DNA of 5,306 nucleotides from Bacteroides sp. (GCA_017556595.1 JAFYML010000108.1:1-5306); one strand, 5' to 3'; positions 1-5,306 are shown, counted from the stretch's first letter. Numbers and translations: made by a program. The notes: generated from the sequence alone by a model not told the origin.

Positions 1-652
1 AGATAAGCGTGTACACTTTGCCGGACACGACTTCGATTGCGTGGATAAAGGATTTGGCGAAAATACACCTATCGATGTTGTTATTCGCCCAGAAGACATC
101 TACATTTTCGAGCCTTCGGATGCTGCACAAATGTTAGGAACCGTAACCAGTTGCATCTTCAAAGGTGTACACTACGAAATGTTGGTACAAACCAAAGAAG
201 GCTACGAACTAATGGTGCAAGACTATCATAGCTTTGAGGCAGGACGAGAAGTGGGCTTGCTTGTTAAGCCATTCGACATTCACGTTATGGCCAAAGAACG
301 CCTATGCAACTCGTTCGAAGGTAAACTGATAGACGAAAACCATGTAGAATTCCTTGGACAAACATTCGAATGCGCACCTGTAAGCAACATCGAAGCAGGT
401 AGCGACGTAATGGTGAACGTAGGATTCGATAACGTTACCCTTGAAGACTACGAAGAAGATGGCACCTTGACCGGTGAAGTGAAGTTCATCCTTTACAAAG
501 GCAACCACTATCACCTAACCGTACTGACCGATTGGGACGAAAACATCTACGTAAACACCCACGACGTATGGGACGATGGCGACCGCGTAGGTATCAGCAT
601 TGCACCCGAACATATTGAAGTTGTAGCTATTAACAACAAAACTGGTGAATAA
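1..652 (+). CDS. potA: PotA, polyamine ABC importer ATPase (C-terminal part, 5' end outside window)
   Basis: This is the C-terminal end of the ATPase that powers spermidine/putrescine uptake on the cytoplasmic face of the inner membrane. The frame is open from position 2 through the left edge, so the GTG at 41 is an internal codon, not the start. Walker A/B and the signature motif lie upstream, outside the window; only the C-terminal TOBE-like region (216 residues) is visible. It includes the typical VVIRPEDI strand (nt 77-100). The region is an internal duplication: unit 1 (about nt 5-289) and unit 2 (about nt 338-631) align without gaps at an offset of 112 residues, for example FKGVHYE with YKGNHYH and [10 protein letters not shown] with [11 protein letters not shown]. 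coli PotA is about 378 residues with a single C-terminal region, so an enlarged PotA is implied. The gene ends 3 bp before potB. The assignment rests on the TOBE sequence plus the potB-potC-potD context. Confidence 0.9.
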   Translation, partial: DKRVHFAGHDFDCVDKGFGENTPIDVVIRPEDIYIFEPSDAAQMLGTVTSCIFKGVHYEMLVQTKEGYELMVQDYHSFEAGREVGLLVKPFDIHVMAKERLCNSFEGKLIDENHVEFLGQTFECAPVSNIEAGSDVMVNVGFDNVTLEDYEEDGTLTGEVKFILYKGNHYHLTVLTDWDENIYVNTHDVWDDGDRVGISIAPEHIEVVAINNKTGE

Positions 653-655
653 GAA

Positions 656-1456
656 ATGACAAACTCTATATCTCGTTTCTTTATGCGACGCAAGAATTGG
701 GCCATCCCCTATGCCCTGTTCATGCTAGTATTCGTAGTAGTACCCCTACTGCTGATTGTCTATTTTGCCTTCACCAACGAAGAAGGAGCCTTTACGTTGG
801 CCAACTTCCAGAAGTTTGTCCAAAACCCTGAGGCGCTAAACACCTTCTTATACTCTTTGGGTATAGCCATCATCACAACCGTAGCATGCTTGCTACTTGG
901 CTATCCAGCAGCTTATATCCTAAGCCAAAAAGAGTTCAAAGCAGGCAAAGCCATGGTCGTATTGTTCATCCTACCTATGTGGGTAAATATCTTGATTCGC
1001 ACTTTGGCCACAGTAGCCTTGTTCGACTTCTTAAAGCTACCTTTAGGAGAAGGTGCTTTGATATTCGGTATGATTTACAACTTCTTGCCGTTTATGATTT
1101 ATCCCATCTACAACACCTTGCAAAAGATGGACCAAAGCCTTATCGAAGCCGCACAAGACTTGGGTGCCAACCCCTTTAAGGTATTTACAAAAGTGATATT
1201 CCCACTCTCTATGCCCGGTGTAACCAGTGGCATTATTATGGTATTTATGCCAACGGTAAGTACATTCGCCATTGCCGAGTTGTTGACAATGAACAACATC
1301 AAATTGTTTGGTACTACCGTACAAGAGAATATATATAATGGTATGTGGAATTATGGTGCAGCTCTCTCGTTGATTATGCTATTGCTCATTGCCATCACTA
1401 GCATATTCGGCAACGACGAACAGAATGTACAAAACGAAAGTGGAGGTGTAATATGA
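656..1456 (+). CDS. potB: PotB, polyamine ABC importer permease
   Basis: PotB is one of two inner-membrane permease subunits that form the polyamine channel with PotC. The 266-residue length is close to E. coli PotB (about 275). Six hydrophobic segments are visible at about residues 16-39, 63-90, 97-122, 134-153, 188-211 and 233-251. The N-terminus is basic (RRK at 11-13), as expected for a cytoplasmic end. The EAA loop that contacts the ATPase is at 164-188 (EAAQDLGA, then KVIFPLSMPG). The ATG is 3 bp after the potA stop, and the sequence just upstream is A-rich without a good Shine-Dalgarno, so coupled or A-rich-leader initiation is likely. The final codons contain the Shine-Dalgarno of potC and the stop overlaps the potC start (ATGA). 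PotB rather than PotC is inferred from gene order and from the PotB-like N-terminus. Confidence 0.93.
   Translation: MTNSISRFFMRRKNWAIPYALFMLVFVVVPLLLIVYFAFTNEEGAFTLANFQKFVQNPEALNTFLYSLGIAIITTVACLLLGYPAAYILSQKEFKAGKAMVVLFILPMWVNILIRTLATVALFDFLKLPLGEGALIFGMIYNFLPFMIYPIYNTLQKMDQSLIEAAQDLGANPFKVFTKVIFPLSMPGVTSGIIMVFMPTVSTFAIAELLTMNNIKLFGTTVQENIYNGMWNYGAALSLIMLLLIAITSIFGNDEQNVQNESGGVI
1442..1446 (+). promoter_or_regulatory. Shine-Dalgarno of potC inside the potB end
   Basis: GGAGG lies 6 nt before the potC ATG at 1453 and encodes part of the Gly-Gly near the PotB C-terminus. It supports the 4-bp overlapping start. The other starts in this window have A-rich leaders and no clear Shine-Dalgarno. 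Confidence 0.7.
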
Positions 1457-2247
1457 TAAAAAAGGTTCTTGCACACGGATATTTGTGGCTACTACTTGCC
1501 ATGCTTTATGCCCCCATCTTGATTATCATTATCTTCTCGTTTACCGAAGCAAAAGTGTTGGGCAACTGGACAGGTTTCTCGTTCAAGCTATATAGCTCAC
1601 TATTCTCGGGAGGCATAAACAATTCGCTCATCGATGCCATTGTGAACACCATCTTGATAGCATTGATAGCAGCAACCATTTCTACTGCTTTAGGAAGCAT
1701 TGCCGCCATCGGCATCTACAACATGAAGAGCCGCATGCGCAACGTAATGAACTTCACCAATAGCATCCCCATTATGAACCCCGATATCATTACCGGTGTG
1801 TCATTGTTCTTGCTATTCGTTAGTTTCGGCATTTCGCAAGGATTCACAACCGTAGTGTTGGCCCATATCGCTTTCTGTACTCCGTATGTAGTACTCAGCG
1901 TTATGCCACGACTCACCAAGATGAATCCAAACATCTACGAAGCCGCACTCGACTTGGGCGCTACCCCTTTCCAAGCATTGAACAAGGTCATTTTCCCTGA
2001 GATATTACCTGGTATGATTAGTGGTTTCATCCTTTCGTTTACGCTATCTATCGACGATTTTGCGGTAACGCTATTCACCAAAGGTAATGTTGGATTGGAT
2101 ACACTATCTACCTATATTTATGCCGATGCACGCAAGGGAGGTCTTACCCCCGAACTTCGCCCGCTTTCGACCATTATCTTCGTAACCGTATTGGTGCTGC
2201 TTATCATCATCAACGTACGAGCTGAGAAACAAAACAAAACTAAATAA
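1453..2247 (+). CDS. potC: PotC, polyamine ABC importer permease
   Basis: PotC is the second inner-membrane permease, partner of PotB. Its 264 residues match the usual PotC length. Hydrophobic segments lie at about residues 11-31, 63-88, 104-126, 131-152, 186-208 and 237-254. The EAA loop is at 163-187 (EAALDLGA, then KVIFPEILPG). PotC-type marks include a Pro-rich stretch ending NPDIITGVSL (109-118) and SIDDFAVT (199-206), which corresponds to the S-hydrophobic-DDF motif of PotC/YdcV-type permeases. The start is fixed by the ATGA overlap with the potB stop and by GGAGG 6 nt upstream, which implies translational coupling and balanced PotB:PotC synthesis. A 49-bp AT-rich gap without terminator or recognisable promoter separates it from potD. 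Confidence 0.94.
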   Translation: MIKKVLAHGYLWLLLAMLYAPILIIIIFSFTEAKVLGNWTGFSFKLYSSLFSGGINNSLIDAIVNTILIALIAATISTALGSIAAIGIYNMKSRMRNVMNFTNSIPIMNPDIITGVSLFLLFVSFGISQGFTTVVLAHIAFCTPYVVLSVMPRLTKMNPNIYEAALDLGATPFQALNKVIFPEILPGMISGFILSFTLSIDDFAVTLFTKGNVGLDTLSTYIYADARKGGLTPELRPLSTIIFVTVLVLLIIINVRAEKQNKTK

Positions 2248-2296
2248 CCACTTTTATAATTACATTATTCAAAACTATTATTATTAAAAAAAAGAA

Positions 2297-3616
2297 ATGA
2301 AAAAAACAACTTGCAAACTTGCAACACTATTGTTGCTTGGCATTTTTGCCATTCAATCTGCTTACGCACAACGTAGCAACATCCTGAAGGTTTACAATTG
2401 GGCCGACTACATCGACGAAGAGGTGCTTGCCGAATTCCCCGAGTGGTACAAAGAGCAAACCGGCGAAGAAGTAGAAATCATCTATGAAGTATTCGACATC
2501 AACGAAATCATGCTTACAAAGATTGAGCGTGGACACGACGACTTCGACGTAGTATGCCCCTCAGAGTACATTATCCAACGCATGATGCGTAAGGATATGT
2601 TGTTACCTATCAATCGCGATTTCGGCAATACACCCGACTATATCAATAACCTTTCGCCCTACATTCAACAAGAATTGAACAAGTTGAACGTGGACGAACG
2701 CAACTTGACCGACTATGCCGTTGGCTATATGTGGGGTACAGCAGGTAACCTTTACAACAAGGAATTTGTAACATTGGAAGAAGCTGCTACTTGGGAAAGC
2801 CTTTGGAACGAAAAGTATATCAATAAGATTTTGATGAAGGACTCTTATCGCGATGCTTATGGTACAGCTATTATCTATGCTAACCGTGATAAGTTGGCAT
2901 CGGGCGAAGTAACCCTTGACCAATTGATGAATGACAACTCGGAAGAGGCTATCAATACCGCTGAAGAGTACTTGAAAGCAATGAAACCAAACATTGCCGG
3001 ATGGGAAGCTGACTTCGGTAAAGAGATGATGACCAAAGGTAAAGCATGGATTAACTTCACTTGGAGTGGCGATGCTGTATGGGCTATCGAAGAAGCAGAA
3101 GCAGTAGGCGTTGAACTCGACTATGTTGTACCAATGGAAGGTAGTAACGTATGGTTCGATGGTTGGGTAATACCAAAGTATGCACAAAACATCAAAGCAG
3201 CAAGCTACTTCATCAACTTTATGTGCCGTCCTGACATTGCACTTCGCAACATGGATGCCATTGGTTATGTAAGTGCCATTGCTACCCCAGAAATTCTTGA
3301 AGCTAAGATTGACCCAGAAGTTGAAGGCTACTACGACTTGAGCTACTTCTTTGGCGAAGGTGCCGATAGCATTCAAATCGATCCAGTACAATATCCCGAC
3401 CGAAAAGTAATAGAACGTTGTGCCGTGATTCGTGACTTTACAAGCAAGGAAGACCTTGAAAAAGCACTCGAAATGTGGAGCCGCGTAAAGGGTGACAACT
3501 TGAACACCGGTACATTGCTGATTATTGGCGTAGTGATTGTCTGCATCATCGGTTGGCTTATAATGAAACAACTAAATAAACGAAATAATAACAAACGTAG
3601 AAAAACAAGAAGATAA
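2297..3616 (+). CDS. potD: PotD-like polyamine-binding protein with C-terminal membrane anchor
   Basis: This is the periplasmic substrate-binding protein that delivers polyamine to PotBC. A signal peptide covers residues 1-24, with cleavage probably after AYA (22-24); there is no lipobox. The mature protein begins with the family motif YNWADY (33-38). Other positions that match the E. coli PotD pocket by eye are Y91 (PSEY), W256 (TWSGDA), W286 and D288 (VWFDGW), and Y324 (IGY). The E. coli acidic pair (D168/E171) falls on S183 and D186, with D182 next door. The pocket Gln near the C-terminus (Q327) seems to be replaced in the VIRD segment, so the preferred polyamine may differ. The protein is 439 residues against about 348 in E. 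coli. The extra length includes a C-terminal helix at 406-423 and a tail at 424-439 with nine Lys/Arg, predicting N-outside, C-inside tethering to the inner membrane. The ATG follows an A-rich run. Confidence 0.92.
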   Translation: MKKTTCKLATLLLLGIFAIQSAYAQRSNILKVYNWADYIDEEVLAEFPEWYKEQTGEEVEIIYEVFDINEIMLTKIERGHDDFDVVCPSEYIIQRMMRKDMLLPINRDFGNTPDYINNLSPYIQQELNKLNVDERNLTDYAVGYMWGTAGNLYNKEFVTLEEAATWESLWNEKYINKILMKDSYRDAYGTAIIYANRDKLASGEVTLDQLMNDNSEEAINTAEEYLKAMKPNIAGWEADFGKEMMTKGKAWINFTWSGDAVWAIEEAEAVGVELDYVVPMEGSNVWFDGWVIPKYAQNIKAASYFINFMCRPDIALRNMDAIGYVSAIATPEILEAKIDPEVEGYYDLSYFFGEGADSIQIDPVQYPDRKVIERCAVIRDFTSKEDLEKALEMWSRVKGDNLNTGTLLIIGVVIVCIIGWLIMKQLNKRNNNKRRKTRR

Positions 3617-3618
3617 TT

Positions 3619-4293
3619 ATGAAGAGTATTAAATTTACAGCACTTTTATTGTGCGGAGCTATTATGTTGGCTAGCTGTGGCACTATGAGCAATACAGCTA
3701 AAGGTGGTATTATTGGTGGTGGTAGTGGTGCTGCTGCAGGTGCTATCATTGGTGGTTTGTTGGGCAAAGGTAAAGGCGCTGCTATCGGTGCTGCTATCGG
3801 TGCTGGTGTAGGTACTGGTGCAGGTGTTATCATTGGCAAGAAGATGGATAAGAAAGCTGCCGAAGCTGCTGCTATTGCAAACGCTAAGGTAGAGCAAATT
3901 ACCGACATCAATGGTTTGCCAGCCGTTAAGGTTTCGTTCGAATCAGGTATTTTGTTCGGATTCAACTCTTCTGTATTGGGCGACCAAGCTAAGGCTTCAC
4001 TCAGCGAATTGGCTGCTATCTTGAAGAGCGATACTACTACCGACATTGCTATCATTGGCCACACAGACAAAGTGGGTACATACGAAGCTAATGTTAAGGT
4101 ATCAAAGAATCGTGCCGGCTCGGTAGAAAATTATTTGGAAAGCTGTGGCGTAAGTTCAGCACAAATTAAAACCGTAGAAGGTGTTGCATACGACCAATAT
4201 GACGAAAGCAAATCGGCTGATGAAAACCGCCGTGTAGAAGTTTATATGTATGCTAGCGAAGAAATGATTAAGCAAGCTGAAGCTGGTAAATAA
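3619..4293 (+). CDS. OmpA-family lipoprotein with glycine-zipper segment (YiaD-like)
   Basis: This 224-residue envelope lipoprotein probably links the outer membrane to peptidoglycan. A lipoprotein signal peptide ends in the lipobox LASC with Cys20 as the lipidated residue. Residues 29-73 are a glycine-zipper segment rich in GG, GAAIG and GAG motifs, a type seen in membrane-inserting or oligomerising envelope proteins. A short Ala/Lys-rich linker (74-90) leads to an OmpA-like peptidoglycan-binding domain (about 104-211). In GHTD (147-150), D150 and, 15 residues later, R165 of KNRAGSV match the Asp and Arg that hold diaminopimelate in OmpA domains; NRRVEV (203-208) is the usual closing strand. 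The overall order matches E. coli YiaD. The start lies 2 bp after the potD stop and a terminator follows, so it is probably the last gene of the pot operon. Gly and Ala codons are mostly GGT and GCT, which suggests strong expression. No direct role in polyamine uptake is shown. Confidence 0.9.
   Translation: MKSIKFTALLLCGAIMLASCGTMSNTAKGGIIGGGSGAAAGAIIGGLLGKGKGAAIGAAIGAGVGTGAGVIIGKKMDKKAAEAAAIANAKVEQITDINGLPAVKVSFESGILFGFNSSVLGDQAKASLSELAAILKSDTTTDIAIIGHTDKVGTYEANVKVSKNRAGSVENYLESCGVSSAQIKTVEGVAYDQYDESKSADENRRVEVYMYASEEMIKQAEAGK
3778..3801 (+). repeat. Perfect 12-bp tandem repeat in the glycine-zipper coding segment
   Basis: Two adjacent exact copies of GCTGCTATCGGT encode AAIG twice. The repeat keeps frame, so slippage would lengthen or shorten the glycine zipper by four residues without a frameshift. 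Confidence 0.8.
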
Positions 4294-4314
4294 TCATCAT
4301 ACACACATATTATT

Positions 4315-4350
4315 AAAATAAAGCGAGCCGTTTGGTTCGCTTTATTTTTT
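4315..4350 (+). terminator. Intrinsic terminator after the pot operon/lipoprotein
   Basis: A 15-bp stem (arms 4315-4329 and 4334-4348, one G-U wobble) encloses the loop GTTT and runs into T-rich sequence ending at 4350. The stem base is A/T-rich on both sides, so it could also work on the opposite strand. It lies 22 bp after the lipoprotein stop and is the only terminator seen downstream of potA. Confidence 0.92.
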
Positions 4351-4420
4351 ATCTGTAAACCCAACAAAAGTGTATTAGGATATAAAAAAGGAGGAATGAA
4401 ACTAAAATCATTAAAAAATC

Positions 4421-4451
4421 TTTGGAATTCAAAAAAATGTTTATATCTTTG
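4421..4451 (+). promoter_or_regulatory. Bacteroidota-type promoter of a putative small RNA
   Basis: TTTG at 4421-4424 and TATCTTTG at 4444-4451 are separated by 19 nt, matching the Bacteroidota sigma consensus TTTG-N19 to N21-TAnnTTTG. Transcription should start at about 4456-4459. No ORF follows before the terminator at 4521-4564. Confidence 0.82.
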
Positions 4452-4463
4452 TCGCGAACAGAA

Positions 4464-4479
4464 GGAGTTGGGAAACTCC
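4464..4479 (+). other. 5' hairpin with GNRA-type tetraloop in the putative small RNA
   Basis: GGAGTT (4464-4469) pairs with AACTCC (4474-4479) around the loop GGGA. It begins about 5-8 nt after the predicted 5' end, where it could protect the RNA from 5' decay. Confidence 0.55.
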
Positions 4480-4487
4480 GATTAGAA

Positions 4488-4512
4488 TAGTTTAGTTAAG
4501 TCTAGTTTAGTT
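4488..4512 (+). repeat. 10-bp direct repeat in the putative small RNA
   Basis: TAGTTTAGTT occurs exactly at 4488-4497 and at 4503-4512, a 15-nt period, in the U-rich segment between the two hairpins. It is a possible repeated binding or pairing site. Confidence 0.6.
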
Positions 4513-4520
4513 TTTGTGTG

Positions 4521-4564
4521 AAGTCCTTTCTTGCAAGTGAGCCATGAAAGGACTTTTCTTTTTT
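4521..4564 (+). terminator. Intrinsic terminator of the putative small RNA
   Basis: A perfect 10-bp stem (AAGTCCTTTC at 4521-4530, GAAAGGACTT at 4546-4555) closes a 15-nt loop and is followed by TTCTTTTTT (4556-4564). Confidence 0.9.
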
Positions 4565-4589
4565 ATATGCTATACACACCCTCAGATAA

Positions 4590-4604
4590 AATTTATAATA
4601 AATT
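4590..4604. repeat. AT palindrome
   Basis: AATTTAT, a central A, then ATAAATT: a perfect 7+1+7 inverted repeat 26 bp after the small-RNA terminator tract. It could be an operator half-site pair, but its all-A/T composition makes chance occurrence in this region fairly likely. Confidence 0.45.
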
Positions 4605-4610
4605 CTAAAA

Positions 4611-4651
4611 AATTTAAGTATAAATTATAAATGAATTTTAGTATAAATTAT
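4611..4651. repeat. Two 18-bp direct repeats at a 23-bp period
   Basis: Positions 4611-4628 and 4634-4651 match at 17 of 18 bases (only 4616 and 4639 differ) and share the exact 12-mer AGTATAAATTAT. The period is close to two helical turns, so both copies would face nearly the same side of the DNA. Confidence 0.65.
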
Positions 4652-4740
4652 TTTGGCCACTCGCATAAGCCATTCTATACCTAAACGAATAAAAAAACAG
4701 TCTAAAATACGGATAAAAATGCAAAAATGGCACAAAACCA

Positions 4741-4765
4741 GGGGTAAATGTGCAATTTTTGCCCC
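4741..4765. promoter_or_regulatory. Inverted repeat just upstream of the acyl-CoA synthetase promoter
   Basis: GGGGTAAA (4741-4748) and TTTGCCCC (4758-4765) form an 8-bp inverted repeat with one T-G mismatch (wobble as RNA) and a 9-nt centre. It ends 5 bp before the TTTG box, where an activator or repressor could sit. No transcription factor is identified. Confidence 0.4.
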
Positions 4766-4825
4766 AAAAGTTTGGTATGTATAGAGAAAGCTATATCTTT
4801 GCACAGTTTTAAACTAAATGTGCAA
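4745..4825. repeat. TAAATGTGCAA direct repeat flanking the promoter
   Basis: The exact 11-mer occurs at 4745-4755 and 4815-4825, 70 bp apart. One copy is upstream of the TTTG box and one is in the predicted leader just before the start codon. This layout suits a looping operator pair; function is inferred only from position. Confidence 0.5.
4771..4801 (+). promoter_or_regulatory. Bacteroidota-type promoter of the acyl-CoA synthetase gene
   Basis: TTTG at 4771-4774 and TATCTTTG at 4794-4801 have a 19-nt spacer, the same boxes and spacing as the promoter at 4421. Predicted start is about 4806-4809, giving a leader of about 40 nt before the ATG at 4847. Confidence 0.85.
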
Positions 4826-4846
4826 AAAATATTGCGAAATAGCATT

Positions 4847-5306
4847 ATGGAAAAGAGTTTTATCTCATTTATTGAGAGCAGTATTAAAAAGAATTGGGAT
4901 TTAGATGCCCTTACCGACTACAAAGGCGCCACTTTACAATACAAAGACGTGGCACGTAAAATTGAAAAGCTACACATTATTTTCGAAAATAGCGGTGTAG
5001 TAAAAGGTGATAAGATTGCCATTTGCGGTCGTAATAGCTCTCATTGGGGAGTAGTATTTTTGGCTACCCTAACCTACGGAGCTGTTGCTGTTCCTATTCT
5101 TCACGAATTCAAGGCTGACAATGTACACAACATTGTAAATCACTCTGAATCCAAACTTTTGTTTGTGGGCGACATGGTGTGGGAAAACTTGAACGAAGCA
5201 GCCATGCCATTGCTCGAAGGCATTATTTTGATAAACGATTTCTCTATCCTTGTTTCACGCAGCGAAAAATTAACTTATAGCCGTGAACACTTGAACGAAT
5301 TGTTTG
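4847..5306 (+). CDS. AMP-forming acyl-CoA synthetase, FadD-like (N-terminal part, 3' end outside window)
   Basis: This enzyme probably activates a fatty acid to acyl-CoA with ATP in the cytoplasm, or at the membrane. Only the first 153 codons are present. The visible part is the start of the ANL-superfamily large domain: a TLQYKDVARKI segment (29-39), then VKGDKIAICGRNSSHWGVVF (52-71) and LATLTYGAVAVPI (72-84), then NIVNHSESKLLFVGD (95-109). These correspond to the GDrVAi, npeW, GaiavPl and ES strands of long-chain acyl-CoA synthetases. The ATP-binding STGTTG-type loop and catalytic lysine lie beyond the window, so activity and chain length cannot be judged. The ATG at 4847 fits the promoter at 4771-4801. 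In-frame GTG (4820) and TTG (4832) codons upstream are possible but less likely starts. No clear Shine-Dalgarno is seen. It is a separate transcription unit from the pot operon. Confidence 0.88.
   Translation, partial: MEKSFISFIESSIKKNWDLDALTDYKGATLQYKDVARKIEKLHIIFENSGVVKGDKIAICGRNSSHWGVVFLATLTYGAVAVPILHEFKADNVHNIVNHSESKLLFVGDMVWENLNEAAMPLLEGIILINDFSILVSRSEKLTYSREHLNELF

Larger units (their letters stand above)
4457..4564 (+). ncRNA. Putative small RNA, about 105-110 nt, family not recognised
   Basis: This segment runs from a consensus promoter to an intrinsic terminator and has no plausible start codon with an ORF of useful length. Seen in order: a 5' hairpin (4464-4479, 6 bp GGAGTT/AACTCC with a GGGA loop that fits the GNRA type); a U-rich, probably unpaired middle with two exact copies of TAGTTTAGTT (4488-4497 and 4503-4512); and the terminator hairpin with a 15-nt loop. 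It could be a trans-acting small RNA, with the U-rich repeat or the large terminator loop as pairing sites. A leader/attenuator for the next gene is less likely, because that gene has its own promoter 207 bp further on. I do not recognise it as 6S, SRP, tmRNA or a known riboswitch. The exact 5' end is a guess from promoter geometry. Confidence 0.6.
4565..4740. other. AT-rich intergenic stretch, no gene seen
   Basis: No convincing ORF is seen on either strand. Positions 4585-4655 are almost pure A/T with repeats and a palindrome (listed separately). From 4656 to 4740 the sequence is A-rich with short A-runs, including GCAAAAAT at 4721-4728, which is an inverted match to ATTTTTGC at 4755-4762. 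It may act as upstream, bendable DNA for the promoter at 4771. Confidence 0.5.

Noticed and set aside
41..43. GTG as a start for a short 203-residue protein
   Set aside because: The same frame stays open to the left edge and the upstream residues ([10 protein letters not shown]) match the second repeat unit, so this is the interior of potA.
886..1179. 97-codon plus-strand open frame inside potB
   Set aside because: It is out of frame within a well-supported permease gene and its basic, Ser-rich translation is typical of a shadow frame.
2603..3571. Long open frame (322 codons) on the minus strand
   Set aside because: It lies entirely antisense to potD. The translation is rich in Phe, Cys and His and looks like no family, as expected for a shadow of a gene with few in-phase antisense stops.
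3558..4070. 170-codon minus-strand open frame with Pro/Ala-rich repeats
   Set aside because: It is the antisense image of the glycine-zipper codons (GGT, GCT and ATC read backwards) and spans the potD-lipoprotein junction. It has no promoter or homology of its own that I can see.
4544..4630. Possible 28-codon peptide starting at the ATG in the small-RNA terminator loop
   Set aside because: It begins inside the terminator hairpin, runs through the termination site and has no ribosome-binding context. The composition simply follows the T-run and AT-rich DNA.
4457..4846. Riboswitch or attenuator controlling the acyl-CoA synthetase
   Set aside because: A terminator ends the first RNA and a full consensus promoter for the next gene lies 207 bp downstream. 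No leader peptide or known aptamer pattern was seen.

Overview
The window looks like chromosomal DNA of a Bacteroidota species, most likely a Bacteroidales/Prevotella-type anaerobe. The evidence is two promoters of the Bacteroidota class (TTTG, a 19-nt spacer, then TATCTTTG), mostly A-rich leaders with few Shine-Dalgarno sequences, moderate-to-low GC, and proteins of a two-membrane cell: a periplasmic binding protein and an OmpA-type lipoprotein. The genus is an inference from style only. All genes seen are on the + strand.

Positions 1-3616 hold a polyamine (spermidine/putrescine) ABC importer in the order potA-potB-potC-potD. potA is cut by the left edge, so only its C-terminal regulatory part is present; that part is two tandem copies of a TOBE-like unit. 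potB and potC encode the two six-helix permeases, each with the EAA loop that docks to the ATPase. They overlap by 4 bp, and potC has a clear Shine-Dalgarno. potD encodes the binding protein, with a cleavable signal peptide and, unusually, a C-terminal transmembrane helix with a very basic tail.

Only 2 bp after potD comes a small OmpA-family lipoprotein with a glycine-zipper segment (3619-4293), followed by a strong intrinsic terminator (4315-4350). Spacing and the single terminator suggest a five-gene transcript ending with this lipoprotein.

The intergenic region 4351-4846 is not empty. It holds a compact unit with its own promoter (4421-4451), no credible ORF and its own terminator (4521-4564). 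This predicts a small RNA of about 105-110 nt. It is followed by an AT-rich block with a 23-bp-period direct repeat and a palindrome, then by a second promoter (4771-4801) surrounded by repeated TAAATGTGCAA elements and a hairpin-like inverted repeat. That promoter drives the last gene, the N-terminal 153 codons of an AMP-forming acyl-CoA synthetase (FadD-like), cut by the right edge.

The importer itself is a known system. The points most worth a second look are the uncharacterised small-RNA unit, the membrane-tethered PotD, the duplicated PotA regulatory domain, and the OmpA-like lipoprotein attached to the transporter operon.
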